Both the position numbers and the translations under genes were made by a program. Shown here piece by piece: positions 61,013 to 64,000 of a DNA stretch of 64,000 bases. Positions within the stretch are counted from its first letter, which is position 1, and the number at the start of each line of letters is the position of its first letter. The notes below the pieces were generated by a model that saw nothing but the letters and a program-made list of their open reading frames with translations, was not told the origin of the DNA and ran no database searches. The DNA is from Selaginella moellendorffii (lineage: Eukaryota; Streptophyta; Lycopodiopsida; Selaginellales; Selaginellaceae): NCBI RefSeq assembly GCF_000143415.4, contig NW_003314451.1, positions 27,472 to 91,471 on the forward strand. Reading direction: 5' to 3'.

Positions 61013-62469
61013 CTATTTGGATCTGCCTGTGATCCATGCTGAGTTTACCTTTGTAACTTCATTCTGTTACCTAATATGGTTGTTACAAGAAATGAGTATG
61101 GACTTCAGTTCAACCATCCACTACACTTATATAGCTAGTTCAAGGTGATGTGGAAAGATAAAAGTTTAATGGGTTAATTTCCTGTATTCTAAACAAGAGA
61201 AGAAAAGTTATTGTTAGTGGCTCAATCTCCCATGCTGAGACTTTTGTGTCCACCAGTGGATTTAAATGTCGTAGGATTTGTCTTGCTTCAGTAAGTTCTC
61301 ATCAAGTTTGACCACCTTACCATCAATTCATTAAAGACAGTATCATCTTATAGTTAGAACTCATGGTTTCCTAAAGCAATAGTATAAGCCAACTACAAAA
61401 ATCTCAATGAATTAATTGCAACCTTTTATGCAATTGCCAAATGCTTAAACTAACCTTGAAATTATAATTTTAAATTGAAATAAAGTTTTTAATAGCCACA
61501 ATAATCCATAAAACACCATTGTAGCAAATAATATCTTAAATTTATTCATCGGCCACCCTCTGAAACCATTATTAACTTGGAATTATAAAAAACAGAACAT
61601 GTCTCTACATTTCCTCTTGAAATTTGCATTAACTTGAACTCACAATCTTCATCTTAACACCATATATAAGAGGTTAAACTCATTTTATTTGTCCCCAAGG
61701 GAAAAAATGTTCTAAAGCATTGGCTATATTTGGACTTGTTATACTCATCATCACTCCACTATTATATATATTTGCCCTTATTGTGTTAATGTCAGTTGTT
61801 CTATTTAAATTTGCTAGACTCATCTTTACTTAACAATTCATGTTATTTGCTATCACTCTATTGTCATATTCATTTGTCCTCACATCATCATTAGAGTTGA
61901 ACTCTTGCTCATCCCCTTTACCTTGTTCTTTGAAGAAAAAAAAGTTTAAAGAGTTGGGATAAAGAAGAAGAAATTAAAAAAATAAAGAAGAAATATTGTA
62001 GAAGAAGAAAAAATAAATAAAGAAGCATTAGAAAAAGAACTTTTGGAATTGGAGAAATATGGGTTTCACTTTAGGACTTAGGGATTTTTTTTTATATGTG
62101 CTAATACTATAAATAAGGAAGAAATGTTAGAAACCTAAAAAAGCCATAAAGGCTAAAAATATAAAAAAAGTTAGGAAAGAGTAGAAAGTAAAGGAAAAAG
62201 ATCTGATAATAAATTAAGAGAATCAACTTATCACAATGTGAAAGATTTAGATCATCATTGCAGCCATTCTATCTCACAACCTCTCCAAAATTAATTCAGA
62301 CTTCTATTTGTTTTTGCTAGTTTCTACATGTTTGTCTTCACTCCTAGATAACACTTAGATTGGTGATTTAGTGTATGATTCATCAATATACAGCTTAACA
62401 TGTCCAATAATTCATGTGAGTTGAAATGTTTATCTCACCCATTTAATAACTTCAAGACATTGAAGTTAT

Positions 62470-62470
<1 letters not shown>
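61013..62470. other. AT-rich region; start repeats 49225-49530
   Basis: 61035-61150 and 61210-61345 match 49225-49330 and 49405-49530. The rest is AT-rich without a gene; 61930-62200 is purine-rich. Confidence 0.5.
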
Positions 62471-62558
<88 letters not shown>

Positions 62559-62581
62559 ATATCTACTGATATATATATATA
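62471..62581. repeat. (TA)n microsatellite
   Basis: About 42 TA units without interruption at 62472-62555, then GATATATCTACTGATATATATATATA. Confidence 0.95.
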
Positions 62582-64000
62582 ATTGAGCTTTTATGCCACC
62601 GTATTACTATTTCTTTGTAATTTGCATTCTTCTTATGTGTGGTGATGTGTTTTATAAATGTCCTTTAGTTCTCACTTATAATAATACTCACAAAGTGTAA
62701 AGACTTTTAGCATGCCACTATTACTTCCACTTTCTTCAAATACATACAAAATTTTCAATATTTATGCTCTTCTAGTGGTAATATTATATGTTTACCCACC
62801 TATAGCAAGTGGTCAATATAACTTCTATTGCACCTCTAAGATAATTTTGTGATCCATCATTATTTTACTAGATTGAAGATAAAACATAATATCAATAAAA
62901 AAATATATTAAGTAACAAAATAAATTTAATGTCATTTGTAAATAAATACCTGTGAACAGGAAATAGAGTTTTGTCTTATAATTAATTAAGCATATCACTA
63001 AAGTGTTTTGCTAAAATTTAAATCTGTGCTAGCAAACACTATTCAACCTTATTATAGTATTTGAGAATGTTCTTTCTTTTGTCATAAAAATAGAAGTGTT
63101 AAATAAAACATTTGAAATAACATTCCACATATAACACATTTATATTTCTTTTCTAGTTGGACAACATTAAATAATGCTTTGAAACACAACCTCAAATATA
63201 AATATAAGTGTTATATAACACTTTATTTTTTAGTATATTTTCTTGTTTATAGATGTTATTGCAATGTAATATTTATACAAAATTACTATAGTGATGCTGT
63301 TATATCAAGTGCATCCACATAAAGCTCCTCTGTCCACCATTGTTTTTATTATGAAAAATTATACATTAATGTCAAAATTTATAAACAACTAAATATCACT
63401 ATAAAGTTTATTATGATGTTTCTAAGCCTTTTGCCAACAACAAACTTTTGCTAGACTACATCATTATCTTTGGTATGATAAATATTTTTTGGTAGCTTTA
63501 TAAAAATTTAGAGTAATTACACTAAGCTAAATAATCCTAACTACACTCAAAAGTAAGTTGAAAGCCTAGAGATAAGATATTCTATCTTTACCTTTTTTTA
63601 TTTGGAAAGGAAACCCAAAAATAAAATAGAAACATCTTATATTCTCAAATATCCACTTATCTTTAAGTGAAAAAAATGTAATATGAAATTTTTTGTTTCA
63701 TTGCTCATCTATCAAAAGCATGATGGCATATAAGTAAGTTTGAAAAGACATTAGATTAATCAATTTGACATTTAGTAAAATCATGAAAGATATTATGTTA
63801 ACATTAAGTATAAATATTTATAAAAATGTTTTCATAATCTAATGGAATTGTATTATATGTTCTCTTACTTTGAACAAAGAACTTTACATTCACTTTAGGC
63901 CTATTTAAGTACTCAATCAAGTCAGTTGCACTTTAGAATTGTCAATCCAGTGTGAGTAAGAGGCTTGTAGCCAGATAAAAATAAGGAGAAATGAAAAACA
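62582..64000. other. AT-rich region without recognisable gene
   Basis: No frame of family character on either strand and no repeats shared with the rest of the window that I can see. Confidence 0.5.

Noticed and set aside
62400-62582. Frame of alternating Ile-Tyr
   Set aside because: Translation of the (TA)n microsatellite.

Overview
The window looks like nuclear DNA of a lycophyte, most likely Selaginella (inference). The evidence is spliced land-plant genes with very short GT-AG introns (mostly 47-90 nt), large pentatricopeptide-repeat (PPR) genes without introns, an alpha-expansin, tandem germin-like genes, a plant GDSL esterase, a plant auxilin-like J protein and Ty3 and Ty1 retroelement remains.

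Layout. 0-1.1 kb: 5' part of a small plant gene and ribosomal protein eL31, both on the minus strand. 2.4-3.8 kb: alpha-expansin (+). 4.9-5.4 kb: broken PPR gene (-). 5.5-15.4 kb: germin-like protein (GLP) array on the minus strand, with three intact intronless genes and at least four broken copies. Decayed tRNA-Tyr-like sequences lie 3' of most copies, so the duplicated unit carried a tRNA gene. 15.7-16.2 kb: ribosomal protein uS10 (S20). 16.5-17.8 kb: GDSL esterase/lipase. 18.1-20.0 kb: PPR gene. 20.4-27.9 kb: seven-member array of small two-exon heavy-metal-associated (HMA) domain proteins (six intact, one broken), partly built from a 2.65-kb two-gene unit. 28.7-32.7 kb: auxilin-like J-domain gene of nine exons. 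35.6-37.8 and 39.3-40.9 kb: two more PPR genes, each with a tRNA-Ile-like sequence beside it. 41.1-43.9 kb: IGHMBP2/SMUBP2-like superfamily-1 helicase, interrupted by a 100-N assembly gap.

From about 44.6 kb composition becomes strongly AT-rich and the sequence consists of nested duplications and transposon debris. The 3' end of the helicase gene recurs twice as pseudogenes (47.8 and 57.8 kb), next to leucine-rich-repeat receptor fragments. Two paralogous AT-rich intronless genes (46.2 and 52.7 kb) encode predicted secreted proteins with a C-terminal bulb-lectin-like domain. A degenerate Ty3/gypsy pol (54.5-57.3 kb) splits one LRR fragment and a degenerate Ty1/copia element (59.2-61.0 kb) splits the third duplicated block. 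The last 2.5 kb is AT-rich with a long (TA)n tract and no recognisable gene.

The genes are a mixture of housekeeping loci (ribosomal proteins, helicase, auxilin) and lineage-expanded arrays (GLP, HMA, PPR) evolving by tandem duplication, decay and small inversions. I see no operon-like functional pathway. The least explained items are the AT-rich secreted lectin-like pair, the HMA array with its conserved Tyr/His/Asn tail, and three independent small inversions inside duplicated units.
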